From: Methanomassiliicoccales archaeon
GTDB taxonomy: Archaea > Thermoplasmatota > Thermoplasmata > Methanomassiliicoccales > UBA472
DNA: 64,000 nucleotides
NCBI GenBank assembly: GCA_013415865.1
Contig: CP058896.1
Coordinates: forward strand, 1,407,957-1,471,956
Reading direction: 5' to 3'
The notes beneath the pieces were generated by a model, which saw only the letters and a list, made by a program, of their open reading frames with translations, was not told where the DNA came from and did no database searches. The translations under genes were made by a program, and so were the position numbers. Below, piece after piece: positions 35,463 through 44,535 of this stretch (positions within the stretch are counted from its first letter, which is position 1; the number at the start of each line of letters is the position of its first letter).

Positions 35463-35993
35463 ATGACAAATGAAAAAAGCCCCTCAGTCCCCTCGTGGTG
35501 GGACAGGCACGTTTCAAAGGAAGCAAACAAGGACGTACTGAAAGCATCAGACAGGGCGGGCAACGTCATCGGAGCCGTGTTCTCCGTCATCGTAATTCTG
35601 TATTTCATTGAACTCTACAGCTCCAGTTCTGGGTTCTTCAAGGAAGATATCACAGATATCGAGCTAGGTCTGTTCTTCTGGGCAGCAATATTCGGAATAT
35701 CCCCAAGCATTGTAAGGGCGACCGTTGGGTCAAGGAACATCTCGAGGCCTTTGGACATACTGTCCACGATCTTTGTCCTTATCGCCGTCCTGGTGTTGCT
35801 CTCATCGTTCCCATTCGACTTCGAGCATCTCGACGACCTGCTACCTGGACCTCTGAGGTTCATGCTAAACTGGATCAATGACGGTGTCGCAAGGGCGTTC
35901 ATGTGGTTCATAGCCATAGTGAGCTTGTTCATGGTCCCTTATACGACGGCGTTGTATCTGAGCGTGAGAAAGAAGCTCTCTGGCGCCGCCTGA
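35463..35993 (+). CDS. Integral membrane protein, unknown function
   Basis: This 176-residue protein has a soluble start (MTNEKSPSVPSWWDRH), then about four hydrophobic helices near residues 33-52, 66-82, 95-115 and 145-168. It is convergent with the EcfS gene, with only 4 bases between the ends. No family is recognised. Confidence 0.65.
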   Translation: MTNEKSPSVPSWWDRHVSKEANKDVLKASDRAGNVIGAVFSVIVILYFIELYSSSSGFFKEDITDIELGLFFWAAIFGISPSIVRATVGSRNISRPLDILSTIFVLIAVLVLLSSFPFDFEHLDDLLPGPLRFMLNWINDGVARAFMWFIAIVSLFMVPYTTALYLSVRKKLSGAA

Positions 35994-35997
35994 GATG

Positions 35998-36696
35998 TCA
36001 ATCAGACCGAACGACCTGAGGTTCTCGGTGCCCATACGTCACCCTTATCCTTTGCCTGAACCTCTGGAATATCTTGATGGTCGGCCCTCCCAGCACGAGG
36101 GCGAAGATCACGTTCCCGAATATGTGGAGCGCACCGAAGGGAAGGCCTGCGACGAACGTAGGGATGAAAAGGTCCGGGTCGGCCTTGTAGAAGGTTATCC
36201 AGCTGCTGAAGTCCATGAGGGTGTTGTATGCCATGCCAAGGATTATTCCCAAAAGGACGACGTCCTTCACTGTTATCTCCTTCATCCTCTGACCAAGATG
36301 GCCAGCGATCATCCCGACCATCGCCCAGGCCACCATCTCCCATGCTGTCCACGGCCCTTGTCCGAAGAACATGTTCGACACGAAGGCGGTCATCGATCCG
36401 ACCATCGCCCCGGCGAGGACGCCGAACACCAGCCCCGTCACGATGATCAGGAACGTGCAGGGCTTGATGTTCGGAAGGGCGGCGAACGGTATCCTCGAGG
36501 CCGCGGTTATCGCCGCGAGTATCCCGATCAGTGCGACCTCCTTCGAGCTTATCTCAGACTCCTCGAACTTCGCAAATATCACACCAAGGATGAGGAGGAG
36601 CAGGATGAACGACAGGAACGCCGCATACTCCGATACCAAAGAGCTCATGAACACCGCCATGTAGAGCAGAAGGAATGCCATGCCGATGGACGCCAT
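35998..36696 (-). CDS. ECF transporter S component
   Basis: EcfS components bind one vitamin or metal in the membrane and dock on the EcfA-EcfT energy module. This 232-residue protein has about six helices and the family segment 'PNIKPCTFLIIVTGLVFG' followed by 'VSNMFFGQGPWTAWEMVAW'. It is the last gene of a five-gene minus-strand run with EcfA, EcfT and two exported proteins. The segment resembles S components proposed for cobalamin, but the ligand is inferred, not shown. Confidence 0.87.
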   Translation of the reverse strand: MASIGMAFLLLYMAVFMSSLVSEYAAFLSFILLLLILGVIFAKFEESEISSKEVALIGILAAITAASRIPFAALPNIKPCTFLIIVTGLVFGVLAGAMVGSMTAFVSNMFFGQGPWTAWEMVAWAMVGMIAGHLGQRMKEITVKDVVLLGIILGMAYNTLMDFSSWITFYKADPDLFIPTFVAGLPFGALHIFGNVIFALVLGGPTIKIFQRFRQRIRVTYGHREPQVVRSD

Positions 36697-36725
36697 GACA
36701 AGCGCATCACTTATCCTGACCCCTC

Positions 36726-38186
36726 TCAGACCACCACCCCCTGTCGTGACCTTGCAAGGTCTATGACCCCATCGAGGTCCATCGGTTCCAATCTACCCTC
36801 TTTAAGGTTCATCACCCTGGTCGCATGTTCGGCAACGAACCTATAGTCGTGGGTAACGAGCACGATGGTCATGCCCTCGTCCCTGAGCTCGTTCAAGATA
36901 GCGGCCAATTTCGTTTTCATGCTGTAGTCCAGCCCTCTTGTCGGCTCGTCTAGTATCAGCAGCTTAGGGCGACCGACGATGACCGAGGCCAGCGCCGCTC
37001 TCTCCCTCTCGCCGCAGCTAAGGTCCCTGGGGAACTTGTCCTTGTATTTCTCAAGGTCGAGCACCCTCAATGTCCATTCGATCCGTCCGCTCCATTCTTT
37101 CTTATCGACCTTCAGATTCCCCAGGGTGAACTCCAGCTCTTTCTCGAGCGTGTCTTCGAACAGGTAGTTGTTCGGGTTCTGGCCAAGAAAGCCGACATCC
37201 TTCGCTAAACTGGCCGTCGTATGCTCGGAGATGTCCCTCCCCAGGACCTCCACCTTCCCTTCCCACGGCCTGAGCAGGCCGTTCAGATGTTTTAGCAAGG
37301 TAGACTTCCCACAACCGTTCAGACCGACGATGGCCACGACCTCTCCTTTCCTGACCTCGAGGTCCAGACCGCACAGGACCGGGACATCGGTGTACCTGAA
37401 GCTCAATCCTCTGGTGCGCAGTACAATATCCCCGGTCTTATGTCCGTTCGATGACCTGATGAGATCCGCAAGGAGCCCCTGGGCCTTCAGATGGGGGACC
37501 ACCTTGTCCGTCGTGGAGTCCATCTCGATCGTTCCATTTCGCATGAAAACGACCCGTTTCGCGTATTGGAGGCAGCGTTCTAGCCTATGCTCGACCAGCA
37601 CGATGCCGACGCCCTGCTCGTCGTTGATCTGTTTCAAGAACCTGAGGAAGAGCGATGCGGTCTCCTCATCGAGCTGAGAGGTAGGCTCATCAAGGACGAT
37701 CATCTTAGGCCTCATGGCGATGACCGATGCCAGAGCGAGCTTCTGCTTCTCTCCACCGGAGAGCTCCGGGATGAACCTCTTCATCAGTCTGGTAAGATCG
37801 AAGTACTCTCCATATCTCGCGACCCTCTCCTTCATCTCTTCCTGAGGGACGCCAAGGTTTTCCATGCCGAAGGCCATCTCGTTCTCCACATTGGTCATGA
37901 CCAGCTGGTTCTCAGGGTCCTGGAAGACCATCCCTATCTTCGCGGCCAATCGGGCCGGGGGCGTCCTCCTTGTATCCTGGCCTTCGACGAGCACGCGGCC
38001 AGATACTTTGCCACCATAAAAATGAGGGATGAGCCCGTTCATCGCCCGGCATAGGGTGGACTTACCGCATCCAGAAGGCCCGACTATAAGGACGAACTCC
38101 CCTTCCCTTATCTCAAGGTCTATGTTATTGAGCACGTTCCGGCCGGTCTCCCCATATGCGAAGGAGAAATTCTCCATCCGTATCAT
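36726..38186 (-). CDS. ECF transporter ATPase, double-domain EcfA
   Basis: Two complete ABC domains are fused in 486 residues. The first has Walker A 'GPSGCGKST' (about 36-44), signature 'LSGGEKQKLALAS' and 'MIVLDEPTSQLD'. The second has 'GLNGCGKST' (about 290), signature 'LSCGERERAALAS' and 'LLILDEPTRGLD'. The second signature has Cys for the usual Gly. It is the energy module for EcfT and overlaps the EcfT gene by four bases. A fused pair replaces the usual two separate EcfA genes. Confidence 0.92.
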   Translation of the reverse strand: MIRMENFSFAYGETGRNVLNNIDLEIREGEFVLIVGPSGCGKSTLCRAMNGLIPHFYGGKVSGRVLVEGQDTRRTPPARLAAKIGMVFQDPENQLVMTNVENEMAFGMENLGVPQEEMKERVARYGEYFDLTRLMKRFIPELSGGEKQKLALASVIAMRPKMIVLDEPTSQLDEETASLFLRFLKQINDEQGVGIVLVEHRLERCLQYAKRVVFMRNGTIEMDSTTDKVVPHLKAQGLLADLIRSSNGHKTGDIVLRTRGLSFRYTDVPVLCGLDLEVRKGEVVAIVGLNGCGKSTLLKHLNGLLRPWEGKVEVLGRDISEHTTASLAKDVGFLGQNPNNYLFEDTLEKELEFTLGNLKVDKKEWSGRIEWTLRVLDLEKYKDKFPRDLSCGERERAALASVIVGRPKLLILDEPTRGLDYSMKTKLAAILNELRDEGMTIVLVTHDYRFVAEHATRVMNLKEGRLEPMDLDGVIDLARSRQGVVV

Positions 38187-39052
38187 CTTCTCCCCCCTGC
38201 GAATATCGGCAAGAACAGAGCAATCTCGACCATGATCACTAAGATGTCATCGATACAGATCGACAATGGCGCTCCGTTGATATAGTCAGCGTTCCCGAAC
38301 CCCAGGATGAACATTGCGATCCCGAACGGAAGAGCAGCCAGGAAGGATGCGATCATGACCTTGTCCTTTTTTGACAACGGCCTATCGTGATACCTTGTAC
38401 GGACACCAGCGCCAAACCCCCTGGCCTCCATCGCCTCTGCGACCTCGATGGCCCTGTCCATCGAGTTCAGCATCAGTGGCATCATTATCGGCGCCCGCGC
38501 CTTCGCCTTCACTAAGATGTTACCGGAATCGAACTCGACGCCCCTCGCCTTCATCGCGTCCTCGATGTTCTTGGAGTCCATCGCTATTGTCGGGTACATC
38601 TTTGTGGCTATGGAGAGGCCGGTGATCGTCTTGTATCCGAACTTGGATAGGGTCCGCATCATCTCGTCAGGATGCACTGTAAAGGTCAGGATGGCGAACG
38701 ATGCGATGGCCAAGAACAGCCTGGCGCACATGCTCGAGGCGAAAAGGACAGATTCTTCCTTGACCTCGATGGGCCCGATCTCGAACAGGACCGTGCTCCC
38801 TTGCGAGAAGAGGATGCTGAAAAGGAACAGGAACGCCGCCACATACACGGTGTACTTGAGGAGCCCCAAGGTAGGTCTGAGCACCTTTCCCGCCGCGGCC
38901 ACCGTCATGACAAGCCCGAACAGCGCGAGAAGATAGACGGTATCAGATATCAGGATAGACAGGAGGAACATCGAAAGGACGAAGACCATTTTCGGTCTAG
39001 CGTCCATCCTATGGATCCTTGAATCTTTGTCCTGGTAAGGGAATAGGAACAT
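38183..39052 (-). CDS. ECF transporter transmembrane component EcfT
   Basis: About 289 residues with five or so hydrophobic helices and the EcfT coupling motifs 'MKARGVEFD' and 'AMEARGFGAG', the short charged 'A-R-G' helices that touch the ATPases. The ATG at 39052 lies 4 bases after the upstream DUF4430 stop; an upstream in-frame start overlaps that gene and is less likely. Confidence 0.9.
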   Translation of the reverse strand: MFLFPYQDKDSRIHRMDARPKMVFVLSMFLLSILISDTVYLLALFGLVMTVAAAGKVLRPTLGLLKYTVYVAAFLFLFSILFSQGSTVLFEIGPIEVKEESVLFASSMCARLFLAIASFAILTFTVHPDEMMRTLSKFGYKTITGLSIATKMYPTIAMDSKNIEDAMKARGVEFDSGNILVKAKARAPIMMPLMLNSMDRAIEVAEAMEARGFGAGVRTRYHDRPLSKKDKVMIASFLAALPFGIAMFILGFGNADYINGAPLSICIDDILVIMVEIALFLPIFAGGRR

Positions 39053-39056
39053 TCTC

Positions 39057-39554
39057 TCAGTCCATCTGGTTCTTTTGGAACTTCCATACGACCTCGTCGC
39101 CATCCTTTATATCGACGAAGTTGCAGGCCCTGTTGGCATAAACACCATTCACATAGTATTGCCATCCTGCTCCAGGTATCTCGTTCTCCACGCCGGCTAT
39201 TGAGGTGATCAAGGTCCCGAGCGGCTGCGACTCCTCTCCTACGATGAAGCCCCCCACCTCCGCTGCCGCCATGAGCTGCAAATAGCAGTTCGGCCCGCTT
39301 GAGATCCCCTTGAACACCCAGACCGTGTGCCCTCCATTGTCGACACTGGTCACATTCCATTCTCCATCAATGAACGTCCATGTCGTAAGGTTCCCGGGGT
39401 TCAATGAAGGAGCCCCATCGATAAAATCGATGGTGATGTCCGTTGTGACCTCCCCCTCATTGTCACCGTTGGCGGGGAAGCCGAACAGGACTATCACTGA
39501 TATTATCACGGCCGCCAAGGCCACCAGCACGACATCCTTTGAGCTCAACTTCAT
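39057..39554 (-). CDS. Exported DUF4430 (transcobalamin-like) protein
   Basis: A hydrophobic N-terminal helix (about residues 8-26) suggests export or anchoring. The C-terminal half has 'GTLITSIAGVENEIPGAGWQYYVNG' followed by 'DIKDGDEVVWKFQ', the DUF4430 fold related to the C-terminal domain of transcobalamin and intrinsic factor. It lies 6 bases before the next gene upstream in the operon and 4 bases from EcfT, so it probably hands a ligand to the ECF transporter (inference). Confidence 0.82.
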   Translation of the reverse strand: MKLSSKDVVLVALAAVIISVIVLFGFPANGDNEGEVTTDITIDFIDGAPSLNPGNLTTWTFIDGEWNVTSVDNGGHTVWVFKGISSGPNCYLQLMAAAEVGGFIVGEESQPLGTLITSIAGVENEIPGAGWQYYVNGVYANRACNFVDIKDGDEVVWKFQKNQMD

Positions 39555-39560
39555 TGGCCA

Positions 39561-41429
39561 CTACTTCCTCCTTCGTAGCATGACAAAGGCAATGACCACA
39601 AGGATGATGGTGATCGCAACTATGATGAACAATATGACAAAGGCGTCCCCCTTATCATTTGATCCTTTGACCTCTATCAGCATCTCGTAAGTTTGGGAAT
39701 CGCCATTTGGCGCCTTGACGGTCAACTTCGCGGTGTACGATCCTTCCTCATCATACTCATGGTCCACAGAGGGTCCTGTGCTCAGATCTCCATCTCCGAA
39801 GTCCCAGATGTAGTCGAAATACGTGCCTTCGGTCACGCCTTCAACTGAGAATGATACCTTCATTCCATCGACCTCGAAGGTCGAAGTGACCGTCGACGGA
39901 GGAATCTCGTTCAGATTGTAAACATAGACGTAACCGCCATCGGTTGTCGCATAGAGCTTCCCATCAGCGATTGTCGGGACACAGAGGGCATAGCTGTCGG
40001 GAGCGAGGACGATGTTGATGTACATCACCCCGCTCTCGCTGACACCGACCAACCTGCTGCTCGCCTCGTTCGTCACGAGGAAAATTGTCCCATTAACGCT
40101 GGTCGGGGCTCCTCCGGAGAGCAGCATGGTCCCAAGTGGCATTTCCCAATCTATCTCGCCATCCAGACCTATCATATAAAGTTTAGAGGAGTCGACCATG
40201 GCAATACCGCTACGGGTAAGCGTCGCTGAGGCCGGCGACACCCCTGTCACTGTTTTCCAGAGAAGGTTGCCATCATGATCGACCGCCGCAAGACCACCTC
40301 TCGTTCCACCGCTCGTTCCATTGATGAAGGTCACATAGATGTTGCCATCGTAGTATATCGGGGTGCCCCGGACCTTCTCGCCCAGATCTATGGACCATAG
40401 GACCGTAGGTGTTGAGATGTCTACTGCGAACAGCCTTCCATCCTCTGTCCCTATGTAGAGCCTTCCTTGTTCAACGGAAGGGGATGATGAATAGATGCCG
40501 ACACCCAGGTCCAGGTCCCAATCCTCCGTCCCATCCAATCTGAGACAGGTTATCTCCCCTTCTGCCGAGGCGACATAGATCCTGTTCGTTACGCCTATCG
40601 GCGAAGGAGGTCCATAGACCTCACCGGTCCCAAGGTCATAGGTCCAGACCTCCGTACCTGACAAGAGGTCAAATGCATACACGGTACCATCGGCCGAGGA
40701 GACCACGAGCAGCCCATTGAATATCAACGGTGAGGAGGTCTGATATCCCTTTCCGATGTTGGCGCTCCATCTCACTTCGCCCTCAGAATCAAGGCAATAG
40801 AGGACCGAGTCAGTATCAAGAACATGGGTGGTAGAGTTCACGATCCCGCTTGTGACCACGTAAGAAAGACCGTTCGCTGATACTATGGGAGCATCTATCG
40901 CACCATTGCTCAGGTTCTTGGAGTATGCCAGGCTGATGTTGTTCGGCGCATAGCATGATTGTGACCCACCGCCCGCGGCGTCCTGTCTGAAACTTGTCCA
41001 TGGGCGTTGGAAATATGGCGTGGCGGTCGGGGTCGCCGCATAGGACCAAGCGATCGCCGTCACGCTAGTGGCCGGCACATCGGCCGCCCCTACCCATGAC
41101 ATTACCCATGTAGACGTCGTTACATCCCAGGTATAGAGACCCCAATATATCCAATTCAAATAGTCAGGGAAATAGCCTTGGACGGCCACAATGAATGGGG
41201 ACCCACCATAGTACTCGACGGTCAACTGATATCCCAATTGCTCCGCCGCCCTCTCTGTCACATTGAAGGCGTTCATCGAAGGGTCCACATCTACCGATGC
41301 CCATCCGACCTCGCCATTTCCAAAGTCGAACAGAACCCAGCATTTGGTATCACTGGAGGTCGAATTCGCAGGCATGGCGATCAATGCAAGGAGCATTGCG
41401 CAGGCAAGAATTGTGACGATGCGTTTCAT
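39561..41429 (-). CDS. Surface beta-propeller/PKD protein, possible ECF receptor
   Basis: Signal peptide 'MKRIVTILACAMLLALIAMPANS' is followed by an N-terminal region of about 110 residues with DUF4430-like features ('YYGGSPFIVAVQGYF', 'AIAWSY'). A PQQ-type beta-propeller of repeated 'LYCLDSEGEVRW'-style blades fills about 150-490, and a PKD domain fills about 500-590. The C-terminal membrane helix ends in RRRK. This would be a large extracellular protein anchored in the membrane. It starts the ECF operon. The ATG at 41429 is chosen because a palindromic TATA region lies 24-40 bases upstream; an ATG at 41450 lies inside that region. Confidence 0.78.
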   Translation of the reverse strand: MKRIVTILACAMLLALIAMPANSTSSDTKCWVLFDFGNGEVGWASVDVDPSMNAFNVTERAAEQLGYQLTVEYYGGSPFIVAVQGYFPDYLNWIYWGLYTWDVTTSTWVMSWVGAADVPATSVTAIAWSYAATPTATPYFQRPWTSFRQDAAGGGSQSCYAPNNISLAYSKNLSNGAIDAPIVSANGLSYVVTSGIVNSTTHVLDTDSVLYCLDSEGEVRWSANIGKGYQTSSPLIFNGLLVVSSADGTVYAFDLLSGTEVWTYDLGTGEVYGPPSPIGVTNRIYVASAEGEITCLRLDGTEDWDLDLGVGIYSSSPSVEQGRLYIGTEDGRLFAVDISTPTVLWSIDLGEKVRGTPIYYDGNIYVTFINGTSGGTRGGLAAVDHDGNLLWKTVTGVSPASATLTRSGIAMVDSSKLYMIGLDGEIDWEMPLGTMLLSGGAPTSVNGTIFLVTNEASSRLVGVSESGVMYINIVLAPDSYALCVPTIADGKLYATTDGGYVYVYNLNEIPPSTVTSTFEVDGMKVSFSVEGVTEGTYFDYIWDFGDGDLSTGPSVDHEYDEEGSYTAKLTVKAPNGDSQTYEMLIEVKGSNDKGDAFVILFIIVAITIILVVIAFVMLRRRK

Positions 41430-41452
41430 GACTATCCCTTGTTTCTGCATAA

Positions 41453-41469
41453 TTGGATATATTATCCAA
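41453..41469. promoter_or_regulatory. 17-base palindrome over the ECF operon promoter
   Basis: TTGGATATATTATCCAA is a perfect inverted repeat (7-base arms, 3-base centre) in the divergent region between the ECF operon and the tandem Lrp-type regulator. It includes the TATA-like ATAATATAT reading left. A second short repeat, TTGTT-AATC-AACAA, lies next to it (41474-41487). Binding here could block the TATA-binding protein for the transport operon. The bound regulator is not known. Confidence 0.6.
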
Positions 41470-41566
41470 CTTATTGTTAATCAACAAATTCGATATTTAA
41501 CGGTTAGCTACCTAGGTGCTTGGCATTGTGATAAATGTTATATGGTGTACAAAGTCTGCACGAACC

Positions 41567-42484
41567 GTGGACGAGATCGATTTCAGTATCTGCCGTGCGC
41601 TGTTCATGGATTCGCGTCAGACCTTTGCTGAGATAGGGAAGGCCATAGGCCTGACCCCCCAGGCCGTGCATCGGAGAGTACAGGACCTTATCGAGGCAGG
41701 CGTGATCAAGGGAACGGTGGCACGTCCAACGACCTATGCGATGGGCAGGATGTGGGTCATCGTCCATGGGTGGTCCAAAGGTCGGTCAATGAAGGAGGTG
41801 GGTGACCGCCTATCCAAAAGCCCAGACATCATGGTGATGATGATGGCCAGTGGTAACTACCTGTATGTGCATGGGGCAGTATCTACTGCCAACGACCTTG
41901 CCAATTTCGTATCCTTCGTGCAAAAAGAGGCATCGATCAGCGACCCGACCGTCGCCATCGTGAACCTTCCCGCCCTCGACCCGGATAAGGCGATGACCCC
42001 TCTCGACCTTCAGATAATGAGGTCATTGAGCAAAGATTCCAGGAGGCCGGTCAGCGAGGTGGCCGAGGAGGTGGGCATCTCGGTCAAGACCGCAAGGAAA
42101 AGGATCGAGCGCCTTCAAAAAGAAGGACTGGTGAATTTTTCGATACATTGGAACCCTGATACATTGGGCGACACATTGTCCAACATCCATATAACGGTGA
42201 AGGACGGCATAGAGCGGGAAAAGGTGGCCATGGCGCTGATCAAAAGGTGCGCTCAGTATACCTTGAGGACATATTCATTCAGTAATCTTCCGAATCAATA
42301 CATCATAACGATGTGGACCAAGAACGTCCGTGACCTCCAGCAGGTGTGCGACGATCTCGAGGGCGAAGGGATATTCGATTCGGTCGTAATGCATATAATG
42401 CATGGTATAAGGTATTATGAGGAGATCAATGCTAAAAGATGGGCGGAGATGATGCCGATAAGAAAGCCAAAGGTAAGCAGATGA
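41567..42484 (+). CDS. Tandem Lrp/AsnC-type transcription regulator
   Basis: Two similar halves each begin with an AsnC-type winged helix-turn-helix: 'VDEIDFSICRALFMDSRQTF' at the N-terminus, and 'MTPLDLQIMRSLSKDSRRPV' with 'VGISVKTARKRIERLQKEG' near residue 145. Each is followed by a ligand-domain-like region. The total is about 305 residues, about double the normal size. GTG 41567 is chosen because the TATA-like TTATATGG lies about 26 bases upstream and the first helix begins there. It is divergent from the ECF operon and is its best candidate regulator. Confidence 0.82.
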   Translation: MDEIDFSICRALFMDSRQTFAEIGKAIGLTPQAVHRRVQDLIEAGVIKGTVARPTTYAMGRMWVIVHGWSKGRSMKEVGDRLSKSPDIMVMMMASGNYLYVHGAVSTANDLANFVSFVQKEASISDPTVAIVNLPALDPDKAMTPLDLQIMRSLSKDSRRPVSEVAEEVGISVKTARKRIERLQKEGLVNFSIHWNPDTLGDTLSNIHITVKDGIEREKVAMALIKRCAQYTLRTYSFSNLPNQYIITMWTKNVRDLQQVCDDLEGEGIFDSVVMHIMHGIRYYEEINAKRWAEMMPIRKPKVSR

Positions 42485-42629
42485 TCTGGCATAAGGTCTT
42501 GTTTCCCCTTTTTAATGCAATCGGTTGACGTCCGGGCAAAGTTACCCACCTCTTTTCCCCATATTTATCCCGTGTTCTTGACAAGGACCTAAGAACGATA
42601 ACGCGACATCACCTCCTCAAGTGATTTAA

Positions 42630-43052
42630 ATGTCACAGAACGAAAAGATGATCACAGGTCTCAAAGTGATATGTGTGCTTGGGCTGCTCCAGGCGGTCAT
42701 GAGGCTGGCATTCTTCAATATGATGCTGACCGGCGACCAACCGGAGCTGCAGAACGACATAACCTCCGCGGAGTTCGACTTCATGACCGTCATGTTCGGG
42801 GTCCTCGGGGTCGCAGGTATGATCACGTCGGCAGGCATCTGGTTCAGGACAGGATGGGGATACTATGGAACGATCGGGTTCAGCGCGGTCACGATACTTT
42901 TCGACATCTGGGGATTCTTAGAGGTCCAGGTCACAGCGGCCATGGGGTTCGTCTTCCCTGTGCTGTTCATCGCGTACCTCTTGTTGAAGAAAGATGCCTA
43001 TTTCTCCCAGGCGGTGAAGGTCAATGAGGGTCCTGTTGGCGTTCGGAACTAA
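42630..43052 (+). CDS. Small integral membrane protein, unknown function
   Basis: This 140-residue protein has four hydrophobic helices near residues 7-30, 49-72, 77-97 and 100-120. It overlaps the following flavodoxin-like gene by 29 bases, which implies cotranscription. I recognise no family. ATG 42648 is an alternative start. Confidence 0.62.
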   Translation: MSQNEKMITGLKVICVLGLLQAVMRLAFFNMMLTGDQPELQNDITSAEFDFMTVMFGVLGVAGMITSAGIWFRTGWGYYGTIGFSAVTILFDIWGFLEVQVTAAMGFVFPVLFIAYLLLKKDAYFSQAVKVNEGPVGVRN

Positions 43053-43566
43053 GTACGGCTCGACCGAGAAAGTGGCCATCAGGATGGCCGAAGTAATGAG
43101 GTCAAAGGGGAGCGAAGTCGTGGTAATGGACCTCCGTCAACGAAGGAAGGTCGACCTCTCTGAGTACGACATGGTGGTCTTGGGAAGCGGCATCATCGTC
43201 GGGTCATGGACCAAGGAGGCGAAGAAGTTCATCGAGGATCACAAGAAGGACCTCGTCAGGAAGAAGGTGGCCCTCTTCGTGTGCTGTGGGAACATGCTCG
43301 TGGACCCGTCAAAAGAGAGCGAGTACAGGAAATTGTACCTTGAGGACATCGCTTCGAAGGCGGGCATCGACGGCCCGGTCCCAATGGGCCTGTTCGGTGG
43401 AGAGATCGACTTCAGCAAGTACTCTTTCCTCACAAAGGCGGTCCTGAGCGGGGTGGGAGCGAAGAAGGTGTGGGAAGAGAAGGGCATCAGCCTTGACAGG
43501 CCTTATGATTTCCGGGACTGGCCAGCGATCGAGAGATGGGCATCCTCTCTTGTGGAAGGTGACTGA
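43024..43566 (+). CDS. Flavodoxin-domain protein, HemG-like
   Basis: The start 'VLLAFGTKYGSTEKVAIRMAEVM' contains the FMN phosphate loop (TKYGST), and 'YDMVVLGSGIIVGSW' and 'LFVCCGNM' follow, as in the protoporphyrinogen-oxidase-like flavodoxins. Length is 180 residues. A paralogue at 49056-49583 shares the same layout. It lies between two membrane-protein genes in an operon. The physiological reaction is not known. Confidence 0.85.
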   Translation: MRVLLAFGTKYGSTEKVAIRMAEVMRSKGSEVVVMDLRQRRKVDLSEYDMVVLGSGIIVGSWTKEAKKFIEDHKKDLVRKKVALFVCCGNMLVDPSKESEYRKLYLEDIASKAGIDGPVPMGLFGGEIDFSKYSFLTKAVLSGVGAKKVWEEKGISLDRPYDFRDWPAIERWASSLVEGD

Positions 43567-44448
43567 ATGGACGATGAGCTTGGCCTCTTTCCCCGAAGTG
43601 CGGTGGGCATTGCCGCATTGATATGCGGCATCTTGCTGGTTGTCATGGCTGTGCTGGGGCCCTTGGGCCTCGACCTTATAGAGCACCGGGTCTCACAATC
43701 AGCGAAATGGCAACTGGAGGGCCAGGATATCGCCGACCTCCTTTTCCTTGCCCCATTGTTGTTCATAGGAGGTCTCATGGCAATTCTCAACAGACCCAAC
43801 GCCAAGTACCTTCTCATCCTCGCCCCCCTTACATTGATGTACACAGGCTTGTCGATAGGGGTCGGGGCCGAATGGAGCGACCCCACGATGACAGGAAACG
43901 TCGAGGATTTCACATGGATATTCCTCGGTCTGGTGGTCGGAGGGCTATTCCTCCTTATCAGCACTCTATCCATGTTCGGGCCAGATGATATTCCAGACCT
44001 CGAAATGAAAGGCCTCCGGAAGTTCTCGATAGGGATGTCATTGTTCCTTTTCCTTTTTGCATGGATGTGGATATTCCAGGTCATTACAGTTGTGCATAAA
44101 GGGGACCTGCCAGACGGTTCCTACGCTGACGGCCCGACACTGTTCTGGACCATAAGATATCTCGACCTTGGCATAGTGGTGCCCTTGGGGTTCATGGCCC
44201 TATACCTTCTTCAGAAACATCCGAAAAGGGCCTACAGCCTGGTCCTTCTGTTCTTCGGGTTCTTCGCCACGATGGCCATCAGCGTGGATTCCATGCTGGC
44301 GGTCCAGGTCATCAAAGGGGACCAGAACTTGGGGTCGATAGGGCCTGGTGCAGGGATATTTCTGGTCCTAACTGCCCTGACCTTCTATGCGCTGTACTAT
44401 CTGTTGAGGCACAGACTTAGACCGTCCCCAACATATGGGAGGACCTGA
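43567..44448 (+). CDS. Integral membrane protein with about eight helices
   Basis: This 293-residue protein begins immediately after the flavodoxin-domain stop. It has about eight hydrophobic segments (near 13-36, 57-75, 81-98, 117-137, 156-175, 193-215, 222-240 and 260-280). No motif points to a family. Tight coupling with the flavodoxin suggests a membrane redox link (inference). Confidence 0.65.
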   Translation: MDDELGLFPRSAVGIAALICGILLVVMAVLGPLGLDLIEHRVSQSAKWQLEGQDIADLLFLAPLLFIGGLMAILNRPNAKYLLILAPLTLMYTGLSIGVGAEWSDPTMTGNVEDFTWIFLGLVVGGLFLLISTLSMFGPDDIPDLEMKGLRKFSIGMSLFLFLFAWMWIFQVITVVHKGDLPDGSYADGPTLFWTIRYLDLGIVVPLGFMALYLLQKHPKRAYSLVLLFFGFFATMAISVDSMLAVQVIKGDQNLGSIGPGAGIFLVLTALTFYALYYLLRHRLRPSPTYGRT

Positions 44449-44535
44449 CCTCCCTATTTTATCAATAAATGAGGAGGACCGACCGATAGGGCCGATCCCC
44501 TTTTACTCCCTGCACCCTCTGGGTGCGTGGTCGCC

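Noticed and set aside
35995-36846. Long plus-strand frame over the EcfS gene
   Set aside because: It is His/Arg/Glu-rich with no domain and runs opposite a clear EcfS coding sequence.
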